From Morella rubra (Eukaryota; Streptophyta; Magnoliopsida; Fagales; Myricaceae), in NCBI GenBank assembly GCA_003952965.2, contig CM025850.1, positions 33,088,235 to 33,152,234 on the forward strand: a stretch of DNA of 64,000 nucleotides. Reading direction: 5' to 3'. The notes under the pieces were generated by a model. That model saw only the letters and a list, made by a program, of their open reading frames with translations, had not been told where the DNA came from and did no database searches. A program made the translations under genes and the position numbers. Each line of letters starts with the position of its first letter. Position 1 is the stretch's first letter. Shown here in pieces: positions 25,084 through 38,084 of the stretch.

Positions 25084-25504
25084 AGTCTGCGTCTCAGGGA
25101 TTTTTTAGAGTGTCGGGAAATTTCTGAATGTGTTGACTTCGAGGCACGATGCGAGCTAGATTTGTCTTGTCGAGTCTATTCTGGATTGGACAATAACTCA
25201 CTATTGTTAAATTCTATCAATTATTTTATTAACGTAATTTATTATAATTGAATAGTGCATATTTATATTAAATTGTTTTATCTATAAGATTATATAATTT
25301 AACAATAATATATTACATTTTATAACTCGTTGTTGTAGAGATGTTTGGAATAACTAGATGTTTTTCATAAAATTGTCCTTTATTCTGAATTAAAATTTAG
25401 TAATAACGTTCGTATTTTCGTAACAGAGAGGAATGAAGGCCCCTATAAGAAAGCCCCAACAAATAATATTTTTCTTTTTTTTTTAACGCAACGAAACTTA
25501 CGAT

Positions 25505-25680
25505 GACGTTTGGTTTAGATTTTAAAATAATTTTTTATATCTTTTTTAACGTAATGTAGATTTTTTAAAAATTAATAAAAAATTTGTAAAAATTGTTATT
25601 ATTTATAAAAAAAATTTATTAAAATTAATGAAAATAATTTTAAAAATTTTTTAAAATTTTAGATGAATCCAAACGTAGCC
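25505..25680. mobile_element. Short AT-rich MITE-like element
   Basis: The left end ACGTTTGGTTTAGATTTTAA is mirrored at the right end, whose complement starts ACGTTTGGATTCATCTAAAA. The interior is almost only A and T. No convincing target duplication was found, so the superfamily is open. Confidence 0.55.
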
Positions 25681-25692
25681 TATATATCTGTT

Positions 25693-25832
25693 AAGGAAAA
25701 CCCTTATTTTCCTTGCTTAAAGAAACGCAGCCCAGATGCGCCTGCTGGATGGCAAAATAGTGATGCAGGCGTATTGCGGAAAGCTCTACTAAACGCAACA
25801 CTTCCGATTTTTGGAATGAGTGCTTTCGGGGA
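25693..25832. repeat. Diverged duplicate of the block at 31780-31945
   Basis: Shared segments in the same order: TTATTTTCCTTGCTTAAAGA, CTGCTGGATGGCAAAAT, TCTACTAAAC, and TTCCGATTTTTGGAATGAG. The second copy stops exactly at the left end of CACTA copy 2. Function unknown. Confidence 0.75.
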
Positions 25833-27775
25833 AAAAAAAATAAGGCAGGTGTTGGGTAAGTATTTTTGTTGGCATAATTTGTTTAATGGGTCCTGGTTTG
25901 GCTACTGATGCAACCTGTAACGAAGATTATGTCCAAAGTCAAGTATTCTCAGGCCTTTGGGGGCAATCGGGAAGAATATATAAACCAAAATTTTCGAGTG
26001 ATAGGAGGCAGGGATATGAATCATGTTGTAGAGGCAATGGTGGCTTGGAGCATTTGTCTTGATCTGGATTTTGGTGCAGATAGAGAGAGCTCGAGTAGTT
26101 GAGGCCTTTCGAGTAGCGTGGAGAGAACGTGATTTTCCAACATTGAGACGGTTTGTAAATTGCAGACGAAATCGCTGCCACATCTTATAAATAGAGTGGT
26201 TCGACCTCTAGGAATCGTCACCTCACCGCTTTAATTATATATGTGTTGCTTGCTAGGGTCTTATGGAAGTTATTCGTTTTTTAATGATATGTAATCCTAA
26301 TGGGGTGAATATCGCAACACCCAATCGTAACTGAATTGGCTACGGATATGACATTCTGTTCCATAAGATCATTTTGCTGTTTGACAATACAGTCAACTTT
26401 CCAATGGCTGAATTTATGGGTTACATAATACTACTCTTTAGCTCATCAAACGCTAAATATGTTACAGCCATCACCGTTCCATACGTATTGGCTCGGAAAA
26501 GCTTATGACTAAAAGAAAAGGAAAGCCGTGACAAGTTTGAGTTGTAAGGAGAACTTTGGACAACCATGTATTCCTCTGTCGCGTTCCGTGCATATAATTA
26601 TAATTCGGTGCATGGATAACCATAGTTTCTATATTTAGTTAATTAATAATTTCACAATAGTATTCCTCTGTCACATCCCGTGCATATAATAATTATCTCT
26701 ATGATCTCATTATAATAATAGAGATGCTATAAACAAAGTAATAGTACGGCACTCCCTATTATATCTATTAAGACTAAAGGTTCCTTGTAAGTATTTAACT
26801 AAGGCAATCTACGGGTCACAGCGCCAAATTTGTAAACAACTGTAAAATTATAAATTATTTATGAAATAATAAAGTATACATGGATTGAAAAATATAACTA
26901 AAACACTCAAGCAAATACTAGATGTGACAGATCAAAAAAAAAAACACTAGATGTGACAGAGATTGGAGATTCTGAACATGAAACTTCATTAGATTAACAT
27001 ATCTAAGTAGTAGGGTAATGGAATTAGGGGGTTGTTAGAATCTAAGATCCCTACAAAATTAGACTACTAAATGCCATGGCAAATTTGTGAACTTAGTAGT
27101 TCACAAATGCATATCTGGCCTCTAACCCTATATTGTTCAGACCATTTCGTTCAAAATAAATAAACACTACGAAGCGTGTCTTCATTGCTCGTAAGGGTGT
27201 TGTCGATCATGTCGAGGCACGGGATGATTGTGTTCGATGCCGTTGGAGATGTACAGGGGGAATAGGAGGAGCGGTCGGAGGTCGAACCTTGGGATACAAG
27301 TAGGGCAAGCGCTCCACGACCAATTTCAGGGTCTTTGTCACCCAGATGCGAATATAAATGACTGATATGTGAGTAGGGAGCTCGTGGGACAAGTAGGACT
27401 CAAATAGCAGTAGCACCAACATCTTTATTATAAAAAATATGCAAAATTAGTGATGAAGGCAGGGTGAGCCTTATGGACCAACTACAGTGGGATAGGGGCA
27501 TGTGATCATCAGTTGACACATGAAATAATTATGCAGGAGAGAGATACCGTATTTACTGATCTCATAAAACATGTAAAACTTCACTTACCAACATCAACGC
27601 ATTAAAAATTTATAATAAAGCAACGTCAACGCTTTAAAAATCTATAAATGATCCACTTAATTGTGCATCTGCTTTTACAAATTTCGTCTCAGCAGCGAAG
27701 GCGAGTACTACAACGTATACGCTTTAAAATTAAAATTGTTGACTAAGCTCATTCAACTCCAAGAAGGACACAAAC

Positions 27776-28973
27776 TGTGACACCCGTATGAGTCCATATT
27801 TTACTAAGTTTAATGATTCTAGAGCCTACGAAGCTCGGGCCATTCATCACAAAATAAGCCGAGGTCGTTTTTTACAGGTAACAATTACGGATTTTGGTTG
27901 AAATTCCCATTTCTGCCCTCATTTTCAATAGCCAGTAACTATCTCGCCTTAAGTCCTACGATGACAATTATATTTTGACCTTAAGGATTACCTGACTAAG
28001 GCAAGAACTAGCCCTCCAAAGTTGGTGCTGAAACGATGTCATTTGAGCGAAGCAATCGATCATAGTTTATATACACAGCCCTCACATATTAACAACGCTA
28101 AATAATCATGCAAACATTATTTAGGCTTTATAACTTTCCCTAAATCATCCAGCTACCACAAAACCCATACGAGAAAACTAATCCAACTAGCATGCTCATG
28201 ATCAAAGTTTAAGCAACAACATCATTCCCCTTGTTTATAATATACTGCTATAACCCTCTATCGTTTATTTCAATAATACATTTATTCAACCTAATTAACC
28301 TCTTATCTATCAAGGTAGTCAGATATCTTAGAAGGTTACAATTCATATCCTAACACGCTTTTTCAAACATTTTACAAGCCATCCCACATTATCACGATTC
28401 ACGTCTACTAACAACACCAAATTAAAGATACCCCTTACCTCTTGAAAATAAGGTGTGCTGACTTCTTGAGACAAAAACCTATACGAAGCAATTTGTTAGT
28501 AATATGACCCGAATAACAAGTGCTACAAGGTTCTTGCACGGTAATGACGATTAATCATGAAAACTATTAATAGGTGCAAAAACCGTGGGCTGTCCGGTTC
28601 ACTGTCACTTTAATTGAGGTTGGCTTGTGCTTTATAGAAGGGGAGGCCAGTACGCTTCAATTGCAAAGGTAATTGCAATTGAGTTATAATTCTAGGTCAA
28701 GTAGGGGTTATAAGATAGGGATAGTTTCAATACAATGCATTGTCTATATTTGGTGCACGGCTGGTTTGAGATATGTCCTGTAGGACCAACTATTATAAAT
28801 ACAAAGATAAAAATGGATTTACCACATTTTTATATTTTTATTACCTATTAGTCCAAGGATTTACATCATTTTTATACTAATAAATGGAATTAATAATCGT
28901 AATAAGATAGAATACTATTCTTAGTTACCCAATATAAGATAATTAATATAATTTATATGGGCGGGGTGTTACA
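27776..28973 (-). mobile_element. Probable solo LTR, Gypsy type
   Basis: The plus strand starts TGTGACACCC and ends GGGTGTTACA, an inverted terminal pair typical of Gypsy LTRs that begin TGTAACACCC. On the minus strand a TATATAAAC box lies at 28065-28073, which fits minus orientation. Length is 1198 bases. The flanks (CAAAC and ATTTT) do not match, so either the LTR was left by unequal recombination between elements or one end has been eroded. No coding part was found beside it. Confidence 0.65.
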
Positions 28974-29144
28974 ATTTTAGACAAGGGCGGCTTCAACTAT
29001 AAGCGAGGTAGGCGGTTGTCTAAGGTCCCCAAATTAAGGAGGCCCCAATTAAAATTTATTTTAAGGTATATTTAAAAATATTTAATGATAAGGCCTCAAA
29101 AATTTGAAGTTAAAGCTATTTGTATATAATTTTAATTAATTAAT

Positions 29145-29342
29145 TTTTATTTTATAAAGAGGCCTGATAAATCTCTTTGATAAAAGGAACCATTAACTCT
29201 TCAGTCGTTTATAAAGTCTCCTTTATTAGAGCATCATCAACCCTATAAGTCTAGTTAATTCATTTTTTATTTTATAAAGAGACCTATTAAATATCCTTGA
29301 TTGAACGAACTATTAACTCTTCACTTGTTTATAAAGTATCTT
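29145..29342. repeat. Imperfect two-copy repeat, period about 120
   Basis: TTTTATTTTATAAAGAG followed by a similar 60-base stretch, including ATTAACTCTTCA and GTTTATAAAGT, occurs at about 29145 and again at about 29265. The surrounding 28980-30080 is otherwise AT-rich without a gene. Confidence 0.65.
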
Positions 29343-30099
29343 ACACCAATCAATCGACGTAACCTAACGTCTCTCTATTTAAAAGATATTAATTGCAAAT
29401 TGATTCAAACAAATTTCATAAAATCAATATCCTATAAATCTCCTTAAATTAGTTGGCAACTGATTCGAGAAATCCTATAAAATCTCACACCTAATTCAAT
29501 TAATTTTTTTACCTTTACTTGTCAAGCAAAACTAATTTCTAGCCATTTATACCATCTAATCTATTTTAAAACATGAAGATCATGTTGATATTTGATGGTT
29601 TAGATTTGTTTTCAAAATTGAAAATGTTAAAAAGATTTTAAAAATAGAGACTTACACTCCAATTGAAACATTAAACTATATTAGACTTTTTAAATGTAAA
29701 TATTGCTTATAGAATATTATTGAATACATGTAACTGTTGTTTTTGCATAAATAAGTTTTTCAAAATTAAAACTAATAAAAATTTGAGCCGACCCATACCT
29801 TTTCTATTCATACGTTTTCTACATATGTCCCAACACCATGCAAACGTAGCAGTCCCAACATTTCTACAAACGTTCAAACACCATCACTGTACTATCTGTA
29901 TGTTGTCTACAAATGTCCCAACTCCATGAAAATTTGACCATTAATTACAATGTGCAAACATAGAAATTAATGTCCCAAAACTTAAAAGTACACCGATTTA
30001 AAAAACAAAAATAATCATATATAATAGGACATGCACCACGACAGGGTTGCATACGTTCATACCAAAAAACAGAGACTCTTTCCACCTAGTGACATAGAA

Positions 30100-30840
30100 A
30101 TTGTCGCAGTCATCACCGGAGGAGTTGGCGTAATGTTCCAGAAATTCTCCCACTCGTAGTTGTCGTCACCCAATGAACCACCGCTCCCGTCGGTGTCCTT
30201 CTCATCTGCTACGATATTTGTAGATTCAACTAACGCAGTTTGAGTAATGTAAGATTATGTTTAATAATTTAAAGAACACAAAGCAGAGACAAAGGTAGGA
30301 GAGGAGCTTACAGATTGTGGGAATGCACTGAATTGCATTCAAATGTGAAATGACACCCTCCTTTTTATATACTTGTTTACCGAAATGGATGGAGATTAAA
30401 CACGAAAATATATGGGTGGGTAGACACCATACTGTACTGTGTCTCTGCATGGAAGCCCTCCGAATAGTGGATGGGGCAAGGTCTGCCACCTCCCATGTCC
30501 GTCATAATTTTCTAGGCAGAGAGGACGGCTCGACAAGAGTAGGGAGAGAGGAAGAGGATGGCTCTCTATTGCGACGTCACGCCCGACTTATTCTGGCAAG
30601 ACATTTGCTTTCGCGTGGATGCATGGTTGAAAGGGGTGGGCTCGGTGGAATGTCTACGATGTCGCGGCTGATGAGAGAGGTCATTGAGTCTGGGCTCCTA
30701 CGTCGTCCTGTAGATGTACAATAACTTTGGCAAGCAAGCCTAATGGCGGACGGGGAAAAACCCAGATCTCTGTCTCGGTTGTTGGATAATGAATTAGTGG
30801 TACTGGAAGAGGAGGTTGGCGTGGCCATAGGGAGTTATCA
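30100..30840. other. GC-richer stretch with opposing open frames, gene debris
   Basis: The plus strand is open 30350-30724 (124 codons) and the minus strand 30577-30828 (83 codons; Ser/Thr-rich start). I recognise neither. The base composition differs from the AT-rich surroundings, and the stretch adjoins the receptor-kinase fragment on its right, so it may be part of the same decayed locus. Confidence 0.3.
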
Positions 30841-31129
30841 ACAGTTTCAAAAGTTCACTAAGTGATGTGGAACGGTAGGGCTTCTTTGCTCGAAGAAGCT
30901 CGACTTCGGCTCCTTTTCTTCTTTGTGGTCTCAGAAGCTGCTACTCGAAGTCTCTGAGGTTGCTGGGTGTCAACCTGCAAGAACCTCTGATTAGAACACG
31001 ACATTCTGAAGCTGACAAGAGTTCTGGGAACGCTCAAAGAATGGGTTCCGGATTGGAGGGGAGGTAGAGAGAAGGGGATAAAGGGTCAGTGCAAGCACAT
31101 GTGGAAGCACAACTGTTCAATGAAAATGG

Positions 31130-31440
31130 TGGGAGCGCCATGCTGTTCGACGAGGTCAAGTAAAGCGTCGACATCTATCTTTACTGAAAGACCTAAGCGT
31201 GCAAGATGGAGACCGGTAATTATGCCACCAGAGCAAATGACTCCCTTGTACTTGGCCGAGCAAGGAGAGGAGTCGGGAACCCAGGAACTTAGAGCGTCTG
31301 CATGGGTGAATGATCTCTTGAGTTTGAGGAGAGCCTGGTTTTCGGAGAGGGAAAGAGAGATGGGAAAGAGGGAGGAAATGAGGCGGAGGAGGAGGAAGAG
31401 AAGAACCGGGCTATGGGAGGAAATCGAGTTATCACAGAGT
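31130..31440 (-). pseudogene. Pollen receptor-like kinase fragment (signal peptide, LRR N-cap)
   Basis: The minus strand, without its own ATG, reads a hydrophobic leader (VLLFLLLRLISSLFPISL), then SENQALLKLKRSFTHADALS, SWVPDSSPCSAKYKGVIC and GLHLARLGLSVKIDVDALLD. This is the usual start of plant pollen receptor-like kinases (PRK family): signal peptide, LRRNT_2 cap with the paired Cys, and the first leucine-rich repeat. The match ends near 31130. The later repeats, membrane segment and kinase domain are absent, and a stop follows shortly. It is a truncated remnant, not a working gene. Confidence 0.75.
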
Positions 31441-31945
31441 GGTTAATATGCGCGTCCTTTACAAATGAAAACGTTGCGTTTTTGGGTGCGGCGGCAATCC
31501 TTTAACGCACGGGTTGATTCATTGAACGCAGCATTTTCATTTTATGTTTAGATGTGAGCTATGCGTTTATCTAGTGAAAAGAATGACGTGAAAATTGATG
31601 CTAATTAGTAGCTGATATGCTGACGTTGATGAAATTACGTTATCATACTAATGGAAGGTAACGGATGGACTATTTTTTTCAAGTATGAAAAGATCTGGGA
31701 CTAAAAATTTGAACCATTAAATTTTAGGACTAAAAATAAAAAGGGGTAAAAATCTAGTGACTAAAAAGCAAATTTCCCTTCTATTAAAGAAACACTATTA
31801 TTTTCCTTGCTTAAAGATTCACTCCCTTTACCGTTGCCCTTCCAGCAGCCTGGATGGGTTTGCTGGATGGCAAAATGGCGCATGTCGCCGCATGGATGAG
31901 AGATCTACTAAACACAACCTTTCCGATTTTTGGAATGAGCACTTT

Positions 31946-32345
31946 CACTACAAAAAAAAGCACCTATAGCGGCGGTCGAAAACCGCCGCTATAGGTCCCA
32001 AAACCGCTACTATAGGCCTATAGCAGCGGTTTTTTGGCGGCGGTCAAGATGCCGCTATATCACCGTCAGCACAGCCCTATAGCCGCGGTTATAAAGACTG
32101 CTGTTGAATACATCGGCTCTATAACGGCGGTCACACAGTGGCGCTGGACCGCCGCTATAGGGCCCAATCGTGGTTGCGGTTTTTTCGCAGATGTGCTATA
32201 GCGGCGGTCAGTGACCGCCGCTATAGATTATAGTCGCGGTCAGCTATTGTGTTATAGCGGCGGTTACATGACCGCTGCTATAACCCTATCCGTTGGTTTA
32301 GATATAACGGCGGTCCATGACCGCTGCTATAGGTGTGTTGTTGTT
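31946..32345. repeat. CACTA copy 2 left terminal and subterminal repeats
   Basis: TATAGCGGCGGTC-type motifs in both orientations. The best unit is a 31-base palindrome at 32196-32226: arms of 15 bases (CTATAGCGGCGGTCA and its exact complement) around a single G. It could form a cruciform or bind a dimeric protein. A T-run follows. Confidence 0.9.
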
Positions 32346-32924
32346 TTTTTTTTTTTTTCGAATTTTTTTTTTTTATTTTCATGACATACAAATTTTGTTA
32401 TAGATTTTAATTGATTAATGCAAACAAAGAAAAGTGTAATAAAACAAAAATATATTTCATTATAAGCATGTCTTACAAGTTTGCATCAAAAAAAATAAGT
32501 GAAGGGCATTTTCTCAATAGTCTAAAAACTAACAAGTCATGACATTTAACTACAAATAACTATAAATTTAATCCTCTCCACCTTCAGCACCATCTGCTCT
32601 TGCACTTTTTGCGTTATCGACATTGTCTTCTAGTACAATATTGTAAAATTAACAAACAGTAATGACATGAACAAAGATAAAAGAGCTTAGTACATACTTA
32701 AAATTAAATTAATGGCAGTATTCATTTATGTTTGTATCTTACCAACACTCGTTTTCCGACTTTGCATGAGATGATCTATGAATTGCTGTGTGAAACGTGA
32801 TTGTTATTGGCAACATCTTGGTATTGACGTTGCTCCAACAGTTAAATAAACATTAATTAACTACGAAATATACATAAATAGAATCAATAGTAATACTTGA
32901 GGATATAAAATAAAACTTTTACCC

Positions 32925-34475
32925 AAGCTTGTGCATCATCATTTGTATTGTAGATTTAAGCGATGCTACTTCAGACTCCAACATTTGAACTCTATTTTCC
33001 ATAAATACCGCTCTCTCGTTACTAAAGGATGCAGGCTGACTAGATCTTACGTTGGCGTTGGCAGGATGAGATGAAGGAGTTGGTCCTAATCCAACGCCGC
33101 GAATGCGACCATGTCGTTCTGGACCAATCGCTTGTGCATATCGGTCAGATGGTGACCAACCGATGCTGCCATCCACTCTAAATTCATTGGAAGTTTGTGA
33201 ACTTCCTGAATCATTCAGTCCAATCTCTTCCATTCGCCTCTGAGAGAATACAACATACAATTAAATTTTTAATTAATATTAGCACATTCAAATCAAAATT
33301 GATGTAATAATGACATTCTATTTTCTCTGCTACGTCCAGATTTATTGGAGATCCGTCAGAACGCATATGGACAGCTTTTATATAAATCCGCTCGATTGAT
33401 TGGAACTTGTTTCTCTTTTTTCCTGCATCACAAACACGAATTCGTGATGAAATTGTAAATTACAAAATAAAAATGGCAATGATAAGTACTATTATAATGA
33501 AAACAAACTAATGAATACATACCAATTCGTGAGCATAACGTGCTTTGATCCTGCAGTGTGGACCGTCGTTTGGAGCGATATTTTGTTTTGGCACTTCGAT
33601 GCTACATTAACATCAAGACAGTTAAAATTAATAAGAAGTTATATTCATAAAAATTATAATACAAATAAATAAATGTCATACCCGTCCTGCATCAGAATAC
33701 CAAAAATCGACTAATTTGCAAAATTACTCCAAATTAACGTCTGTTGGAGCATTATTTTTCACATACTGAGGCGTAAAGGCCTCATCAAAAAATTCTGCTT
33801 TAAACTACACTTGTAGTTCCTCCATTTCTCTCCTAAATCTTTGAGGAACCAGCTCTTGACAATATCCCCCAATGGAGGCTCGGGGATTGTAAACCGTTTC
33901 TGCAAAATATACCCCAACAGTTAGGTGCGTCAATTATTAAATTTATATAGTTGAATAACAATTTGACAAATAACCAAAATTATACCGTCATGAGGCTCCA
34001 ACAGTCCTCTTTTATTGACAATGGAACTTTACGCCAATCGCCGCATCTAGGGGGATTTGATTCGCAACACGGGCAACACAACCAGTGAATTTGTTAAATA
34101 TTCCCCCTTCATTATCCAATGGCTGCCCATTGCCATTGAATTATACTGAGTCAATTCGTCTTCCTTTAATTCCAAACATTCGTCATCCGCAAGCCGCCAC
34201 GCACTTTCTGGACTCCAGTACCACCTGCACATTTAGCATGTGAAACTAAATTGAGTAACATATTAAACTTAGATTATCTCTATTGTGGTTATGAACATAC
34301 CAATTATTTCGTTATCGTTCAAAGATTGATCATAATCGAAACGATGGCATAGCCTGTTCTGAAGGATGCGCAGGTGGCTGTGACGCATTTTTCTTGTGAT
34401 GCCGTTGCTTCTTGCGATGGTGGCACAGGTGGCTGTGATGAAGAAGATATAGTCCTGAATCTCTTCCTCGTCATT
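32925..34475 (-). pseudogene. CACTA TNPA-like protein gene, copy 2
   Basis: Same exon series as in copy 1: coiled-coil exon at 32919-33260 (last in the gene), conserved KDLGEKWRNYKC exon at about 33680-33900, the KEDEL exon near 34050-34210, and the start MTRKRFRTISSSSQ at about 34475. Different lesions from copy 1: bases are lost around 34150 (in the KEDEL exon), 33795 and 33585. Role and family as for copy 1. Confidence 0.72.
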
Positions 34476-34627
34476 GTACCTATACAATATTTAAACATGC
34501 ATAAAAGTGATTTCAATGTAAATTCAACAATACAAAACACATTTCCTTAAACAAAATAAAACGATATATCGTAAATCTGAGCATGTAAAAAAAAATATTT
34601 CACACAAAAAAGAGATATTTGACATAC

Positions 34628-37600
34628 CATAGGAAATTCCTGAGGTATATCTAGTGTTGTTCCTTCCACCTCATTTCTAAACCACGTCAAATCATCTTGT
34701 ACATTCTCGAGGATTTGCTCAACGTTGAAATTGTAAGGTTCATTTTCACAGTAGTCATCTATGTCGTCATCATTACCAGCATCAAACACATCTCTTGGTT
34801 TGGTCTTGACAACTACTTCCCAATTTGGATGTCTTTCATCTGATACGTAGTATACTTGAGATGCTTGTGATGCCAAAATGAATGGATCATCGCTTAATCG
34901 ATCTCCAGTATGCACTAAACGCGAAAAATTAACAAGTTCAAATCCAAACTCATCAACTTTATATATCCCTACCAATAGCTGTGTCAACCCAATCACATTT
35001 GAATAGTACAAAACATTCTTCATCAAAATAGTTTAAACTCAATGATACTTATAATTCGCCCGTAATATGTGGTGCCCCCTTCAACAGTCACACATACTCC
35101 ACTATTTTGAGTTGTTCTGCCTATTTCATTGTCTTTTGTACGAAACTTCACACCATTATGTACATATCGGCTAAATGATCTAGCTTCGGGGTTTGGACCT
35201 TTAGCAAGCCATCGAACTCTATTTGGAAGTTGATGCTTCATCTCGTCCATATTTTGTACCTATTTTCCTCGAACAACAACTCAAGATTAAAACTAATTGT
35301 AAGTTTTAAAGTAATCAACCAATAAAAACATTTTAAACATAACACATACATAGTTTCGAAACCAGTCACAAAATTCATCCCTATGCATCTTATCGATGAC
35401 ATAATCTGTTGGTCGACTACTACGGTTTCTTGCCTTCAATCGCTCCTTATGCATTCTACACATCGACACCAATTCTAAAATTAATTTCACCATCGATAAA
35501 AACATGTTGAATGAAATAGTTAAAGTGTAACATCACTTACGTGCGAATTTGAATTAACTCATCGCAATTAAAAAGGATATATCGATGAGCCTGCATGCAT
35601 GTTTTCATATCAAGACGAACAAATGATATTCCTCCCATAGTATCGTCTACATTTCTTGGTGATCTATTAAAGATCGTTGGGACTGATTCTAAATATCTTG
35701 AACAAAATGTTAAGCATTCATCTGCTATATATCCTTCAGCAATAGAGCCTTCAGGTGCGGCCGTATTGCGAACATAAGATTTGAAACGGTGCATGCACCT
35801 ACATCAACAATATTAGACTTTATTAAATAAAACACGTGCAAAGAAACGTGATGTAACATATCTCTATAATTAATATTACCTTTCAATAGGATACATCCAC
35901 CGAAGTTGAACCGGTCCACCCATCTTACATTCTGCAACTAGATGTACGACCAAGTGCACCATAACAGTAAAGAATGCAGGCGGAAATATCCTTTCAAGTT
36001 GACACAATGTTATAGGGATTTGAGCCTCAAGTCGATCTAAGTCCTCTATCCGTAATGTTTTGGAACAAATTTCTCTAAAGAAACATGACAATGAGATCAA
36101 AGGAGAACAAACCATGCTTGGCAACGATCTTCGTATTGCAATAGGCATCAAATGCTGCATCAAGATGTGACAGTCATGACTCTTCAAACCTATGATATTA
36201 CGTTGTTGAAGCTTGACACAACGTGATATGTTCGAAGCGAAACCATCCGGAAATTTCACATTCTTTATCACTTTTAGAAAGCATTCTTTCTCTTCGCGAG
36301 TCATTGAGTAGCAAGCACCAGGCAAATGAACCTTTCCTGCATCAGTGATCTTTGGATGGAGATCATGTCTTATTCCCATGCTTTGTAAGTCAAGACGTGC
36401 CTTATAGTTATCTTTTGTCTTCCCGTCCACATCTAACAATGTACCAATGATATTGTCCATACGTTTTTCTCTATATGCATCACATCTAGATTATGGCGTA
36501 ACATATTATCCTTCCAATAAGGCAATGTGAAGAAAATACTTTGCTTCTTCCATACACTTGACTCAAAATGTAAAGTACCCTGTAATTCCCTGAAATGTTC
36601 ACCGGTCATAAAATAGGGTGGTGGAGTCATTTCATAAGTACCGTCAAATGATCTTTGATCTCTTCTCCACCTATGATTTAATGGTAAGAACCGTCTATGC
36701 CCCATGTAGCAAAATTTTCTACATTATCCAACCACCGTGAATCTCTGATACATACAACATGGACATGCAAGACGTCCCTTTGTACTCCATCCAGAGAGGT
36801 CACCATATGCAGGAAAATCGTTAATTGTCCACATCAATGCCGCACGCATCTTAAACATATCTTTCGTAGCAATGTCATAAGTATCTAATCAACATCCCAC
36901 AACTCTTTTAACCTAATATCAATGGTTCTAGATATACATCTATCTTGAAAGAAGGAGATTTCGGTCCAGGAATAAGTAATGACAACATTAAAGATGAACG
37001 TTTCATGCACATCCAAGGAGGCAAGTTATATGTACTAATATCACTGGCCATGTGCTATGACTAGTGCTCATGTTCCCAAAAGGATTAAACTCATCCGCTG
37101 CTAACCCAAGCCTAACATTACGAGGATCAGAAGCAAAATCAGCATACTGTGCATCAAATGCCTTCCAAGCTTGACCATCGGCCGGATGCCTTAACAACCC
37201 ATCATTTGCACGTCCATCGTGATGCCATTTCATATGAGAAGCAGTTTTTGAGGACATGAATAATCTCTGCAAGCGTGCTTTAAAGGAAACCACCGCAAAA
37301 CTTTCATCGGTTTTTTCTTGATCTCTTAGATGATCCACCTTCATTCGTGAGAAAATATTTCCCTCCCCATTGCCCTTCCATTTTGATGCTCCGCACTTTG
37401 AACAAACTTCTAATTCTCTCATTCTCATTCCAAAACAACATACAACCGTTTGGACAAACAGGAATCTTTTCATATCCAAGTCCTAACCCTTTCATGTATT
37501 TTTTAGCTTCATAAGTGTCCTTTGGCAATTTAGCACCGCAGGGAGCATATCACCCAGTGTTTGGAGTAACCACGTAAAAGAGGTATTACTCCATCCTCCC

Positions 37601-38084
37601 ATGCACTTCAAATGGTATAACTGTACAACAGCAGTTAACTTACTAAATTTTTCATGCACCTTGCATCAAAGCATATCATGTCATAAAATTTGCAGTATTT
37701 TCAGTAGGAAGTGGATCTTTTGTTCTCGTACATTATGGGATTGTGTTTCGGTATAATGGAAATACCTCGTGTAATAGTTCATGCATCCCAGATGATGGTT
37801 CACACATTTCATTATCTGCAACAGAAATAGAGGATGACTAGATGCTGCCCTATCTCGCAATTCACCATGCGCAAACCAATAATCGTAACCCGGAGACATC
37901 CCATATAGACCAAATGATCATGTACCGTACTGATGTTATACCTCTTGTAATTGACGCACTTTACACAAGGGCAACAAATTCTCTCATCACTACCCATACT
38001 CTTAGATGCAAAACCCAGAAACTCATTGACTCCCAACACATATTCACTTGTCCCGCGTTTCTTTTTCATCCAACTCTTGTCCAT
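34628..38084 (-). pseudogene. CACTA transposase (TNPD-like), copy 2, full extent
   Basis: Starts at 38084 with the transposase-associated domain (MDKSWMKKKRGTSEYVLGVN, then CPCVKC). The Transposase_21 region runs about 36430-37530, with YEAKKYMKGLGLGYEKIP, CPNGCMLFW and SDPRNVRLGLAADEFNPFGN. DUF4218 follows at about 35537-36150 and DUF4216 at about 34640-35250. Frameshifts near 36470, 36600, 36900 and 35030, among others, divide it into pieces. Unlike copy 1 it keeps the N-terminal part and the LAADEFNPFGN join. The transposase would cut and join element ends; this copy looks inactive unless the indels are assembly errors. Confidence 0.87.

Larger units (their letters stand above)
25084..27775. 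other. Intergenic, one MITE and one duplicated block, no gene recognised
   Basis: Apart from the two repeats listed separately, no gene was recognised. Small open frames at 25902-26183 (minus) and 25908-26102 (plus) overlap on opposite strands, and 27207-27422 (minus) is isolated. A short sequence around TATTCCTCTGTC recurs near 26568 and 26660. Confidence 0.5.

Noticed and set aside
24012-25127. Open frames of about 370 codons across the gap
   Set aside because: They consist almost entirely of unknown residues translated from N and have no meaning.
28980-29110. Possible hAT-transposase 3' debris near GGTCCCCAAATTAAGGAGGCCCC
   Set aside because: Only a vague resemblance, full of stops, and no terminal repeats could be tied to it.
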